Positions 34,801 to 47,879 of a stretch of 64,000 nucleotides of DNA are shown piece by piece. The notes under the pieces are model-generated. The model was not told the origin of the DNA. It made no database searches and worked only from the letters and a program-made list of their open reading frames with translations. This DNA comes from Paragordius varius (taxonomy: Eukaryota > Nematomorpha). Numbering within the stretch: the first letter of the stretch is position 1; every line of letters starts with the position of its first letter. Position numbers and translations under genes: made by a program. The DNA lies in the NCBI GenBank assembly GCA_964247055.1, contig OZ176052.1:3844001-3908000 (forward strand), read 5' to 3'.

Positions 34801-37800
34801 TTAGCTGTTTTATTATTGTATTGAACGAACACATATTAGACATGTCGTTTTAAGTTTTTTTGTAATAATAGGAAATTATCGGTTTTTTGCAGTCTTTTTA
34901 CATTATAGCTACTATGCTTAACATTTTTTTTATCTTTTATTCAATAGTATTTACGATAAACAAATTCTTGAATATACAGCATTAATTTAAATTTTAGCAA
35001 TCTTTAGAAAAGTGCAAAAAATATTTATTATAGGATTAAATTAAATTAAACCGTTTTTTAGAGAGGAAACGAGAAAATTAATTTACAAATATTTAATACG
35101 TTTTGTGTTAAATTATAGATGTTATTTTTGAATATAAGTATAAAAGTAGTATTCTATTTGAGTGTATATTTTCAAGCATTATAACACACATACACACAAA
35201 ATTTAGCTGTGTTTCAAGGTTACCTTTTATTATTAACATTACGTTTTTATATATTTTTTTATTCCTCTCCTATTCTATTTTCTATCTCTCTAAGCTTAAT
35301 TATAACTAACGATAAGAATGTATTCTATACATATTATATTGTTTTATAGTGATTATATAAATCCTAGAGACAAAAATTCATAAATAATGATGATGAGGGA
35401 GGGAGGGATGGTAATTAACTTTCTCCAAAAATCTACCTTTTTTAAGGGGGAATTTTTTTATATTTAACTAGTTGTGATGCACGCTGGCGCATGTTTACTA
35501 TATTTAGAGTTTTTTTGGTATTTAGTTTTAAATGTTTATTATTTTATAGAAAATTAATGATAAAAGTAATTAGTAATTAAATTACATCTCTTCCTCATAT
35601 AAATGAAAATCCTATTTATAATATGTTCTACCTTTGATTTTCCAAAAACATCTTATAGAAAGTTGGAAATATCTTTTTATCAGTTTGTCGTAATTTGTGT
35701 TTACTGGTATTAAATTTGCCATATCCAGGTTTATACTTGCCTGTAGTTATATTGACGAAGGACCCTTTTCAATGGATAGCGTGATTTCATTTAATTTTGT
35801 CCAAAATTAGCGTACTCTTAAATATTTTTCATTAGCGACGTTTTTTATATCTTTCAGTATATTTTGCCTCTTTTTAACGAGATGTTTTAAGCTATATTTG
35901 GGCGGAGTTGCGTAAAGATTTCCAAACTTTAATTTAAACAATTATACCCTTTTAAGATTATTAATGGATTTTTTATTTATACTTAATAATTGACGGCGAA
36001 AATCTCATAGAAATGTGACCAATTATCGATCTTTTTTGGTTTACATCATTAAATTTGGATTACATATTTTATAAACATGTAATTATTTCGTTTTTAATAA
36101 ATGTAATTTGTTTAAAACTCATAAATATTAACGATTAGTCTATGGTGTTTTTAGGGAATCTACTTTAATTTTTAATTCCAAAGTGTGTTAAGAACGCGGT
36201 CTTTTCTCAGTGTGTTTATTAATGTAAAATTTTGCATTCTAATGTTTATGCAGCGCATACGCTTGCATTTTAAATTGATCATTCTCATTATACATGCGTC
36301 AATATGTAGAGACACGCGACAAACACTCACACATCACTCTATAAAAGGCATATTCATTTTATGCACTGCATAAAACTCAAGGTTAAATTAACTCCCTGCC
36401 ATGATTATAAAATGTGCATAAATACAAATTATAAACACCTAATTTATGACTCCCCACCAAAAAAATTCATTTGCAAGTTGTTACAAAAAATATATATTTA
36501 AAGGCTGTTATAACATTTTGTAGGTATTTTCCCATGGTTATGAGTAAATTAAAGAGATATTTTTGGCGCATCGTAAAAATGTTCACGTGATAATATTTAA
36601 AATTTTATTTTACGAACTTGCATACCTGCTTTCACCAACGTAAGTAAAGTAAGTAATATTTTGATTAATCCAATTTTTTGGCAAAAATCCTTTAATATAC
36701 TTGTTGGACTGATTAGATTACCACTCAGACTTATCAGGTAAAATTCATTTTATTTAATTTATATATGTGGTAATGATGCTATTATTATTTCGGTTTGACC
36801 TTTTTCCATATCATCCATAGAATTGAAACAATAAGGAAGTGTTCTTTGTTTTGTAGATAATGGATTATTAGAAGAGATGTATAATCGTAAACACATGTGT
36901 AAGTTTTTATTGATAATATTATCATTGCTTGAGAATATTCATTAGTGAGTGTAGGTGAGATGACCTTACGGGATAATATTTAAAAAATATATTTTAAACC
37001 GGATAAATGGTTTTTTTATCATTTTACTCTACTACACTATTGATAAAGTTAGTAATTATGTTGTTAATTAGCCTCCTAATTAAAATTAAAAGATTATATG
37101 GATGGATTTATATATAAAATGTTAGATTTTTCAATAATTTGAAATTAATTTTTTAGATGTATCAGAAATCCTTTTTGCATTATTTATATTTTTAGATTAG
37201 GAATATTTTTAAGTATGTGGTAGGTTGACATAAAAATACAAAATTTTTTTTGACCCTAAAAACATCCGCACTAACAATTTGATGCTATGTGTGCAATATG
37301 TAAAAAACTTATTTATTGCTTTATAAAAATAATTTTTTATATTATATTTATCTAAATTTTAAATTAAGACCAAAATGTGGAAAAGTTATAAAGAGTCATT
37401 TCGTATAAAATAAAGTAAAAAAGGGCTAAGCCACAAAAAAGGTTTGACTGTGTAAATCAAGTTAAAATAAATTGTTATTAGCTATATTTTCTTCTCATAT
37501 TCTCCATTCTATTCATATTATTAGACTTTTTACTTATATAAATATTGTCATATTATATTGATAACACAGTTATGCATTGTTTGATCGAATATTTTATTAT
37601 TATTATTAACGCGCTGTATCCTTGTTGCTTGTTCAATAAACTTGTAAAAGAAATACTTAGTATTCTACACGCAAAAAGCTATTTAATCCATAATCTTTCA
37701 CGTTGATATATATAAATATATATGATATATATCTATAAGTTTTAACCTTGAATCTAATATTAACATTTGTGTTTCCAGCCTTAAAGAATATTATGCCATA

Positions 37801-40800
37801 ACTTTTGATAATAATATTAGATTTGACAGGGGACAAGTTTATGACATTTATCAAAAAGAATTAATAATACTATTATTTAAAGATTGCCTATTTTTTGTTT
37901 GATTTATTAAGATTTCCGTGGATAGATTTTGTTAATCCTCTTTTTTTTGCAATCGATGAAACCCTGTTAAAGAAAGATGACATTTAAATTACCAAAGCGG
38001 GCGGTGTAAGTAATTTGTCTGACTTCAAAATAAATTTATTACCCATTAGTTGTGGTAAACCAATAAGTGAGAAGGTATTAAGAAGCATATTTATGCTTTT
38101 GTTAAGAATTGACTCTAGTTAACTTTAATGACCCCTGCATCTTGTGGGGGATAGTATTAAATATTGACCGAATTAAATATGTAAATCTCCTGTAGTTCTG
38201 TTTGTAAACCTGGATTTAGAAATTATTTGCGTTTTTAAGTCATTTACATAATGGAAATATTTTAAAATTATATATATATATAATAGATTGATAAATCACG
38301 GCGTTCCACCAAATTTTTGTGCAATAATGTGGGAAGCGGTGGGACCACATCCATTGGTGGGATATCACTTCACCGACATACTACTACCGGCCATAATAGC
38401 AGAAGGCATCACCATGGCAACACTCATCATCAACATCATCGTCATGGTAACGTGAGTCATATCCCATCGTGTACTAGCAATGCTTTTTTAACCAACAGCA
38501 ACAATAATTCTAATCGTTTGTTTGCTGGTTTCTTTTTGGGTTCTGGTTTTTTATCGGACAACAATAATCATCCACCAATCATGGCTAGTCGCGAACCATC
38601 AAATTTTTTGCCTACTCATACAGACGGTCGATCCTCTAATAATGGTAATTTTGGTGGCGGTACCTCATCCATTTCATCTGCATCATCTACTCAACCACCT
38701 GGAAGTTTGAGAAATAACGTAAACAACAATCCTTCTTCTAATCAACCACACAGTACCGCAAGAACTACAAATTTTTTTATCCCTTTAGCATCTACCAATC
38801 TAATTCGTCATTATGGGCAAAAATTATCGAATCTTACATCACGACGCCGATCATCACGTTATAATAATAACAATCACAGGGGAACGCATCAACAGCACTA
38901 TCCTGTACATATGCATCGCAACGACCGAGATAACATAATAGTTTTCAGAAATGCTAATGAAATACAACAACATTCCCGACCAGCTCAACAAGTCCCAAGA
39001 CCCTTTACAATAATCGAGTCATCTATGAATGATATGAGTGCTTCAAACCCCAAAGCAATTGTTCCGATTGTAACAACCGTGCAGTATTTACAGTACAATC
39101 AAAACAACAATAATAATAACAACCATAGTAATTCAAATAACATAATGCTTTTATCAAGCAATCCATCTCAGCACTCATTTCCTCCCATCTTTCACAAAAC
39201 GTCGTCTCTTTCAAACACAATAACACAAACAAAAAACGAACAACCTGTCGGATACTATTGTCCAAATATAAATTTTCCCAATATGGCGTATGCTAGATCC
39301 TCAATAGCTGTTCCCTGCTTTTTCCAATATGATAACAGTATCAATTATAACACAAATGTTACCACAAACAATCATAATATTGTGAAAGCGAATGATACCA
39401 AAAATAATGGTACAAATTTAGAGAACTATTCAACTCCCATATACATGGCACAATCGTCTGCTATCATATCAGACAATAATCATCCTACCACATGGGGTGG
39501 CGCAAGAGTAAGTCCTTATAAACAAATTTTAAGTAAAGTAACATAAGCAAAGAATTGACATTGTATATATAAAATATAATGTACATGTGTTAAATTTTAT
39601 TTAAGGCATGGAGATTATGTCATATATACGATGAATATATTTTGTGCAGATGTTACTTTGTTGTGGTTAGACAGACCCAATTTTTGAACCCGTTCTGGTT
39701 TTTTTTTCATAAAATTATAAATAAAGTCTGGTTTGGTCCTATTTTGCCCGGTTTCAGTACTGGTTGTTTCAACGGTTTAGAATTTGCCTAATAGACGGCT
39801 TATTTATAAATTTCGTTATTTGTCTAAAAAATAAGTCTCATTGGCAGACACTTATTTATAAATATTACATCCAAACGCGTATATATTTATATATAATAAT
39901 ATGGGCTGATCACAACCATGGTAGACTCCAGATAATTATATTAATATAATGATATCTTACCCTAAACCGTCTGGTAGGCTTTTCAAAATCTGGCTCAGTG
40001 CTATATATGATGACCTTACTGAGGCCATACTAAAAACAGAAGATGCGCAAAATTAGAAGCAACTGGCTAACAACAATAAAAACTTATCTCAATTCAGCTC
40101 CCTTCAATTTGAAGATTAACAGCTTTGATAATTATATATATATATATATATTTAACCATTTTGAAAACAAATATATTATTTTTTTAGGTCGTTGTCCATA
40201 ATCCCAACTCATCCATAAACGCTTCTCTTGCTAGGGATAACGGAAAAATCAAAAATACCAGTATTGCCTTTAGGCATCCTAATTATCACCTCCAATTCCT
40301 ACCGACGAATAATACAAACACGATTGTTGGCCATAAGGATATAGACTCAACCATAGCCAGCCACTCATCTTTAAGCTTTAGATCCACACGTGATTCGATA
40401 TCCGCTAACTCAACTATTAATCCTCAGGATTCTAACATATGTGATGGAGAAAGAAGCAGTAACAGTAGTACATCTAGTCATCATTGGTGGAGATCCCTCT
40501 TATCTAAAGTCATATCCACCACCGATTCTAACTCTAAAACAAACGCTACAAACTTAAAATCTAAAAATCATTCCACCACAAATCCCCCTCTGCTCTGCGC
40601 CTCTTCCTCTCAAGTAATGACGACCAGTTATCATTCATATCCTCCCCAATGCTCATTATCACTTTCAACAACAAACACTGCAACAACAACAACTGATTCC
40701 GAGAACAGTTATTACCTGGACAACGAAAGTGCTGACAGAAATAATACCTATTCAACACAACAAAGGCTGCAAAAGAACAACCACACATTAGATAGGTATA

Positions 40801-42582
40801 TATACCGTTTACAATTCAATTTCACCCTTAAATTTAAATTCACCATTGAACGATTCAAATTCACCCTCGAACAAATCGAATTCACCCTCAAATATATGTT
40901 TTTTGAAATTTAAAAATTACCTATATTTTATATATTTTTAAAAAATAAAAATTTTGTTTTAAATTAAAATAATATCGAAAAAATAATAAACTATACCATA
41001 AACATATATTTCATATCAATAATGAGTTATATTAGTTCGAAAACACATAAATTTTTAGGGTGAATTTGAATTTTCAAAGTTGAATTTGAATTGTTCGAGG
41101 GTGAATTTGAATTGTTCAAGGGTGAATCTGAACTGTAAATGGTATAGTAAAAAAGTTACTTTTTTTATCCTTTTTTGTATTTATTTAGAGAAAAATTTAT
41201 ATGCGCAAACCTAATAATAGCTAATTGCAATTTGGATTTATTTAATATGTTGGCACACTTGTAAATTTTGCGCATGAATGCGTGTCGGTTTTATTTATAA
41301 ACTCACAACTTATTCTTATTCATTTCCATAAATCTTATGTTGGTAGTTTGGATATAAATTTCAAAATATTATTTTATAATTTGATATCAATTTAAATTAT
41401 ATTTTGTGTGTGAATACGATATATTTTTCGATTTTTGGGTTAAATTCATCTATTTACATATATAATGTGGTGTTTGGATTGTTTTTTGATTTTAAAATTA
41501 AATATGTAAAATTAGGCATATCAAACTACATACCATGCACTTTTTATAATAGAAATTGCATTTTTGAAAAGTAATGTAATTAAGAATTTCTAATATAATT
41601 TTTTTATATAGAATAGCCGAAATAACCAGACTCACTTTAAAATTATTTTTGAATCGGTTTTGATTTGAAATGATTATGTATTTCCTAAGCCGATGTATAA
41701 TATACGAATTACCAAGTTTTTTTACGTTGCTTATAATAATATGTCGTTTTAGAGCTCACAAAAATAACCGGTTATTAGTGGTTCACAAAACACCAAACCA
41801 TGAACCTGATGATTATTTTATCGATGATCAAGCCTTTAATTCCATTCTATTGAATGATACTACTGATCATGTCGTCGAATCATTACCCAAACATGAAGTG
41901 AGTAATCATCCACTCAATCAAAATGTATTTAATACTGGCACCATTAACAACTTGAAGGATGTGTAAGTTTTTTTAGCATTTATAAATATATATTGCTATT
42001 ATAACGCGTATTAGAGTAAGGCTGACCGCGGTTATGAATATATCCATGAAACCGTGGCTGTAATCGCTTACAATATAACCATTCAAAAACTTTTTATACA
42101 TAAAAAATGTGTGATTTTCTATAACTCTTGATTGGTTATAATATTTTTTAATTGTTAAATTATCATTTTGTTTGGTTGAGTAAAAACCTATGTTTTATAT
42201 TTGAGGAAATCGTCCATGAATGACTCTTAAGCCGTCAGACGGGTTATTTTTTAACAATTCAGCCATTCCAAGGCTTATTAATTTTTATATTATATTTTGA
42301 TACAAACAAAATTTAAAACTTTTCCAAAAATTTATTTTTTTATAATATAATAGTATTCCAAAGTCTACGAATCCACTTGATAGAGAACGCTTTTTCAAAA
42401 CCAATCTAATCAGCAATGTCACCACAGCAGTACCCATAGATAATAAATTAAAGTATAACGATATAATTTAACTAACATCTTTTTATTATGCATTATTTAT
42501 ACTTTTCTTTTAATGTTTATGCAGAAGTCCTTCGAAATCTATGTCACCTACAAAAGAAAAAATCCGTATATATACACCTTAG
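31897..42582 (+). CDS. Goliath-type transmembrane RING-H2 E3 ubiquitin ligase with long Asn-rich tail
   Basis: Expected to transfer ubiquitin from the cytosolic face of endomembranes. Exons: 31897-32913, 33134-33205, 33938-34020, 34213-34309, 38287-39507, 40188-40795, 41753-41962, 42354-42452, 42525-42582, giving 1154 residues. Residues 19-36 ([17 protein letters not shown]) are a signal sequence. About 265 lumenal residues rich in Asn/Ser/Thr follow, with many N-x-S/T sites. Residues 302-325 ([19 protein letters not shown]...) are a membrane span, and [20 protein letters not shown] is the juxtamembrane block typical of goliath/RNF130/RNF150. The RING is complete C3H2C3: C372, C375, C390, H392, H395, C398, C409, C412. 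The roughly 730-residue tail is Asn/His/Ser-rich and unlike relatives. No PA domain is recognisable in the lumenal part. If the last intron (42453-42524) is retained, the frame ends at 42471. The family is clear; the exact orthologue is not. Confidence 0.9.
34310..38286. other. 4-kb intron of the goliath-like gene; nothing recognised
   Basis: This intron separates the RING exon from the tail exon. It is AT-rich, with no exon-like open frame on either strand, no LINE or MITE signature seen elsewhere in the window, and no RNA gene. Short open frames near 34059, 36185 and 37657 are compositionally random. Confidence 0.6.
40800..41148. mobile_element. Foldback MITE with short internal repeats, at a splice donor
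   Basis: The left arm starts TATACCGTTTACAATTCAA and the right arm ends TGAACTGTAAATGGTATA; these are inverted repeats. Both arms are built from about 20-base units containing TTCAAATTCACCCT (right arm: AGGGTGAATTTGAA). The centre is AT-rich filler. TA at each edge may be a target duplication. It begins within about 5 bases after the donor of the exon ending 40795, so the donor context GTATATATACC is partly transposon-derived. An open frame that runs from the exon into the repeat (to 40913) is therefore an artefact. Confidence 0.8.
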
Positions 42583-42950
42583 GATACATGTTATATTCTC
42601 ACGGGAAAATATTTGCATGAAACATGCGCATAATAAATATTGTTAATAAGGTATCTGCATATGTGCTAAGTTAGCTGTTGGTTTTTATCCCAAGCGAAGC
42701 GGTAAATTGGTAAAATCTGTGGTATTTTTACATTTTTAAATATAATATTATCAAAGAACTATGACAATCTGAAAATTATATCATGATATGTATTCATGTA
42801 TATGACATTTTTGAATAAAATATTTGTCTTCATGTACAATTTAAATAAAAAATCTGTCTGTAATTATTAGAATAATACCACGCAATTCTAATTGTTATAT
42901 TGCGTGTGTATTATATCTTTTCAACATACTAACATCTCTTTTTAGTCATA

Positions 42951-42952
<2 letters not shown>

Positions 42953-42994
<42 letters not shown>

Positions 42995-43013
42995 TATATA
43001 TATATATATATAC
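42953..43013. repeat. AT dinucleotide microsatellite
   Basis: About 60 bases of alternating AT with one interruption (TCATAT). It lies in the intergenic region about 370 bases downstream of the goliath-like gene. No function is implied. Confidence 0.95.
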
Positions 43014-43569
43014 ATGTATTATTCTTTTAATATAAAAATGATATTATTGAGACAAATTGAAAAATAATATTAATGCCTTAAATTATATCTTACTCACATA
43101 ATTTGTTTTTTTTTGAAAGTTTTTAGCCAATATTGCACATAATAGCAACTACCCTTTTTACTTTTATATGCTTAGACATTGATCAGTGTAATTACTATGT
43201 TATATATTATAATATATTCAAAAATAGCAAATTATTCATTTTATCAAATAAAAATAATGTGTATTTTACCCTATGTAATTAATTTTAATTAATTTCAACA
43301 TAAATAATAATGATTGAATGGCGAGATTGTATTTGAAATTTTTATAACGTTTAATTACCAACTGTATCCTTCTATATGGCTATAGAAACCGAAAACTACC
43401 AGTGTGCATGTCATATAAACATTTTAAATCTAATATAATTCACTAATATTTATTGAATATATATATTTGTAAGAGATGATACAAATAAATATTAAAATTA
43501 CATCCTATATTTATCCTTAGATCCATATACCGTATAGTGTCTCCTGCCCTTATCTTGTCAAGGAGCTTA

Positions 43570-43747
43570 TACAGTAGCGTATGGCATAAAACATTATTAC
43601 CAATAAAAAAATAGAAAAATGTTTTTTTAAAAAACAATCCTAGTTGTAAATACACATATCCATAATATCACCTTGTTTTTTTTAAAAAACATTTTTTATT
43701 CTTTTATGGATTAATAATGTTTTATGCCATATGCTACTGTAAACATC
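43570..43747. repeat. Inverted repeat, small foldback element
   Basis: The left arm contains ACAGTAGCGTATGGCATAAA and the right arm contains TTTATGCCATATGCTACTGT, continuing as ACATTATTA/TAATAATGT and AAAAATGT/ACATTTTT. The arms are about 60 bases around a loop of about 50 bases. The pairing is near-perfect, so the element is probably a young MITE or a foldback remnant. No coding sequence. Confidence 0.8.
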
Positions 43748-44689
43748 TTGATTTTGCGCCGCTAAAGGTTTTAACCCATTTTCCATTTAATTTAAAATAC
43801 ATGGACATCTAATCATTTTTTAATCAAAAAAAATTGTATGTTTGTTATAGTTTTTACTAAAACGGTTTCGACTTCAACTTGTATAATAACTATATTTCAA
43901 ATATTTTCTATGGTATTTAATCTATTGCATTGTAACATATAAAAAAGATTTACATCTCTAGATTAGTGCCTTAAATGACACCATCTACACTTTATTTCAA
44001 CCTCAATCGAATTCATTCTTGAACAATAATTTATCCTTTCTTATATTTCAAACTGGAATATCTCAAATTTATCTTTAAACATTTCAATTTCACATTTAAA
44101 AATTACAATTAGCTTAAATGACAAATTATTTGTATCTGACTATATTTAATTGTTTGGCTTTCTAGATATAAATGCTATATATGTACGATAATTTAGCGAT
44201 CAAAGCAAACATATAAGTCCAAATTTTTTCTTATTTAACCCGTAAGCCCCAAAAATAGCCTGAGATTTTAGCGCATTGTTAAATTTGAATATATTATTGC
44301 GGTAATTTGATTGTGCACTATCATTTTTAATGACATCAAGACATATCTATAAACAGTATTATAATCAAATTCTATTAACTGATCATTTCATCTCTAAGCA
44401 GTTAATAATTAATATGGTCAAAGAACTTTAAAAATTTCCTATTCTTACATTTTATCAAACATTTAATATTATTGTATAAGGTCTGTCAAAAAATTCTCTC
44501 CTTATTTATTAAACAGAGAAATTTTAAATCAACACTCTATGGCGCTAAATTTATTGAGTAATGCGGCCCTCGGTGGACTCCTATAATTTAAATGTGTTAA
44601 TCAATATTATTTTTAATGACAATATATACTAATACTTCAATACTTTTTGAAATGTTGAATAATACATTTTTACAAAACAAAAATTCGGT

Positions 44690-44935
44690 TATTTTGGACA
44701 TACTATTCGAGCACATTCTTTAAGGATATTATGTTAGGAAAAGTAAATGGCAAGAGAGGAAGAGTACTAAGACGTATTCGTTGGATAGACAAAATCTTAT
44801 CACTTTCCAAAAGTCACTGCAAAAACTATCCCAAAACGCCCATGACATAACCGAGTGGACAAGGTTATCCTATAAAATCGCTAATGGTTGATAACCGACT
44901 ACAAGCTCAACAACAACACCAAAGGCATGTATAAT
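44690..44935 (+). mobile_element. 3'-terminal LINE fragment
   Basis: The frame reads IMLGKVNGKRGRVLRRIRWI followed by DKILSLSKSHCKN and, after a frame break, SGQGYPIKSLMV-like sequence. It then ends in CAAGCTCAACAACAACACC. MLGKV.GKRGRGRPR.RWID and a CAACAACA tail are typical of the extreme 3' end of BovB/RTE-like LINEs. Heavily 5'-truncated and dead. Confidence 0.75.
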
Positions 44936-45295
44936 ATGTTATTAAAAGGTGTTTTTAGCTAAAAACAACCATGTATGTTGTACAAAAAAATATTTATTTT
45001 TGATAATTTAGTAACTTCAACACCAAAGAAGTTTGGATATTTCGTTATGAATAGAGTTTCAAATTTTTAAGCTAAAAACCCTTGTTACCAGGTAAATTTA
45101 AAAAGTGCATTTATTTTATATGTATTATTAAAAAACCGCATTGCCTTTTTCCGTTGCACGTAAAAACAGTTGATTATATAGAATTTTATTAAAAGGCTTG
45201 TTTGCTTAAAATTTTGGTAAATTTTTGAAAAAAACAGAATTTGACTAACATTAATTTGAAAACTCAGAGGTGATTGAATGTTCAACATAATCTAA

Positions 45296-47525
45296 TCTAT
45301 ATATTTATAAAAATGGAAAATTCTGGCTTTGTGATCTGTTTCCGGAAAACCGGTAGACCCATTCAAATAAATTTTTCCGTGTAAAAAACGGGTTTTTTTG
45401 AAAACACAAGTCCACAAAATCGTGTCTTTGAGACAATTTTCCGGAAAACGTGTTGGGCCATTCGATTTTAAATATGATTTCTTTACTTTTTTTCGATTCC
45501 GCCGAACATAGTCGGCTCGCTTTTTTAATTTAAGCCCTTTTTTCGCTCTCCCCGTAAAATGCCATTTTTTTCAAAAAAAACAAATCCACAAAAATAATTT
45601 TTTGAATCTATTTTTCGCCCAGGGTATGAGACCGTAATAATTTAATGAGGATTCCAGATATTCCTTGTTAGGCATGAATTTTAGTCGTGCGTTTTTTATA
45701 TTGGCTGCTGGGTAAGAAGATACCCGCTAAAAACCACCCCATCATATCAAAATAGCGTGTCTTTGGAGCTAAATTTCAGAAAACCTATCTAGCCATAAGA
45801 GTTCAATAGGTACATAATTACCCGTAACAAGGCAAAAATTTTGGTGGTACGGTTTTTAAAATTAACCGTTAATTATGCCCTTTACACCCTGAAAAATGCG
45901 CCACCATAGAATGATTTTTTAGTATTGAGGCAATTTTTCCAAAAATTAATGAGGGCATATCGAATCAATCATGATTCCAGGTATTCTCTGTAAAAAGGCA
46001 AAAATTTCAAACAAGCGCTTTTTTATATCAGCCTCTGGGTAGGGAGCTACCCGCCTAAAACTGCGCCCCATATCGAAATTACTTTGTTAAGGATTTAATT
46101 TTCAAAAAACTTATTAGTCCAAGTGTAATAAGGGCCTCAAATATTACCCGTAAACACGCAAAAATTCAAGTCGAACGGTTTTTTTAAATTAGCCGTTAAT
46201 TAGGCCCTTTACGCCCTAAAAAATGCGCTATCATTTAGCTATTATTTAGTTTTAAAGCCATACTTCAAAAACTAATAATAACATAAGGAATGAATCATGA
46301 TTCCATGTATTCCCCTATAAAGGCAAAAATTTTATCGAACATCTTTTTATTGGCCTCTGGATAGGGCGCAACCCGCCAACAACTGCGCCACCATATCGAT
46401 ACAGCGTGACTTTGGAGGCAAATTTTAGAAAACTTATCAGGTCATATGAGATCAATAAGGGCTTGAAATATTACCCGCAAAAAGGCAATAATTTAAGTAG
46501 AGCGGTTTTATTAAATTACCCCTTAATTAGGCCCTTGTCCTGAAAATGCGCCACCATAGAATAACTTTTTGGTTTTGAGGCAATTTTCCGAAAATCCCAC
46601 GAGAGCATATGGAATTTCAGGTACGAATTAAGCCCTGGTTAGGGGCTACTCGCGTAAAACTGCGTAACCATATCGATATAGCATGTCTTTGGAGCCAAAT
46701 CTCAGAAAGCCTATGAGCCTAATAGGAACACATGGACATTATAATTCCAAATATTCCCCACAAAAAGACAAAACTTTTGCCCGACGCTTTTTTATACCTG
46801 CCTCTGGGTAAGAAGCCCACCAAAAACTGTGCCACTATATTGAAATTGCGTTGTTTTGGAATTAATTTATAACATATGCCATGTGAGCTCTTAAGTTCGA
46901 AATTTTACCGGTAACTATGTAAAAATTAAGGTCAGGCCTTTTTTATTAGCCGTTAATTTAAGGCCTTTATGCCGTAAAAATACGCCATCATATAACGATT
47001 ACTTAGTGTTGAGGTATTTTTTGATTATCTCATGAGACGATGGTATCAAAGATGATTCCAAATATTTGCCCTATAAAGGCGAAGAATTTAACTCAGCGCT
47101 TTTTCCATATAGGTCTATGGATAGGGGTCTACCGGTTTAAAACTGAGATGCCATACGAAAATGGCGTGGTTTTGGGGCTAATTTTTAAAAAACTTAAGAA
47201 ACCATACGAGTTCAGTTAAACACATTTCTGGCGAATTTATATATCATTCTTTCCTTTAAAAAGGGACCACAAATGATTTACTTTTTATATCACTTGATCC
47301 CAGCTGTGAGAACACAATTTCAAAATTTTAACCATAATTTCGTCAAACGAAAATCTTAAAATTCCAATTAAGGGGCAGTTTAAATATGGTCAATTTCGAG
47401 TAAACAATATTTGAGCCTATCCAAAAACCCGCAAAAAAATAATTAAACACATTCTTTTTATTAAATATGTTTTTTATAATTTTTTTATCTTCTACTTAAC
47501 GGCGAAGCGTGACAGAGCTAACTAG
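45296..47525 (+). mobile_element. Helitron-like non-autonomous element, apparently full length
   Basis: It starts TCTATATATTTATAAAAATGG at 45296 and ends ...GGCGAAGCGTGACAGAGCTAACTAG at 47525, followed by T. The TC start, CTAG end with a flanking T, and GCGAAGC-containing subterminal sequence fit Helitron termini. The roughly 2.2-kb body holds no open frame of note; its middle is a degenerate tandem array (45650-47230). A second copy, inverted, covers 1-534. The 3' hairpin expected in Helitrons is weak here, so the class call is tentative. Confidence 0.6.
45650..47230 (+). repeat. Degenerate tandem repeat, period about 315-330 bases
   Basis: Repeat units begin with a TGATTCCA(G/T)(G/A)TATTC-like phrase near 45650, 45969, 46297 and 47050. 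Each contains AAAGGCAAAAATTT, a CTCTGGGTAGGG(A/C)GC(T/A)ACCCGCC phrase, AAACTGCG(C)CACCATATCGA and CCCTTTACGCCCT. A shortened unit lies near 46610-46740. The units have diverged considerably. They form the core of the Helitron-like element. Confidence 0.8.
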
Positions 47526-47879
47526 TTATATATAAAAAGTGTTATAACATCTTCGTTAACCTTTTCCTTTATGCCTCAAAACAGTATGAAGTCACTTCAA
47601 CGAAATTTTGCTATAAATTATATTTTTAAGGAAATTATCAATTATCGGTAAAAACTTTTAATGTTATAGCATATGTAAAATTTTATCGTACAATCTCGCC
47701 ATTTTTGCTTTTGGTTTAGAATTAGTCTATTTTATAAGAGCGAAAAAAATTGTTTTGGATTCCACATCCAAAAATATTTTTTTAAAATATTACTTTGTTT
47801 TTTATATGTAGTTTATAAATTTATATAATATTTAAAATGGCATTTAACTTGCACAAAATTTTTATATAAAAAATAGGTA

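Noticed and set aside
38522-39265. Open frames overlapping the large goliath-like tail exon in other frames
   Set aside because: They are shadows of the 1221-base exon, whose frame continues correctly across both splice junctions.
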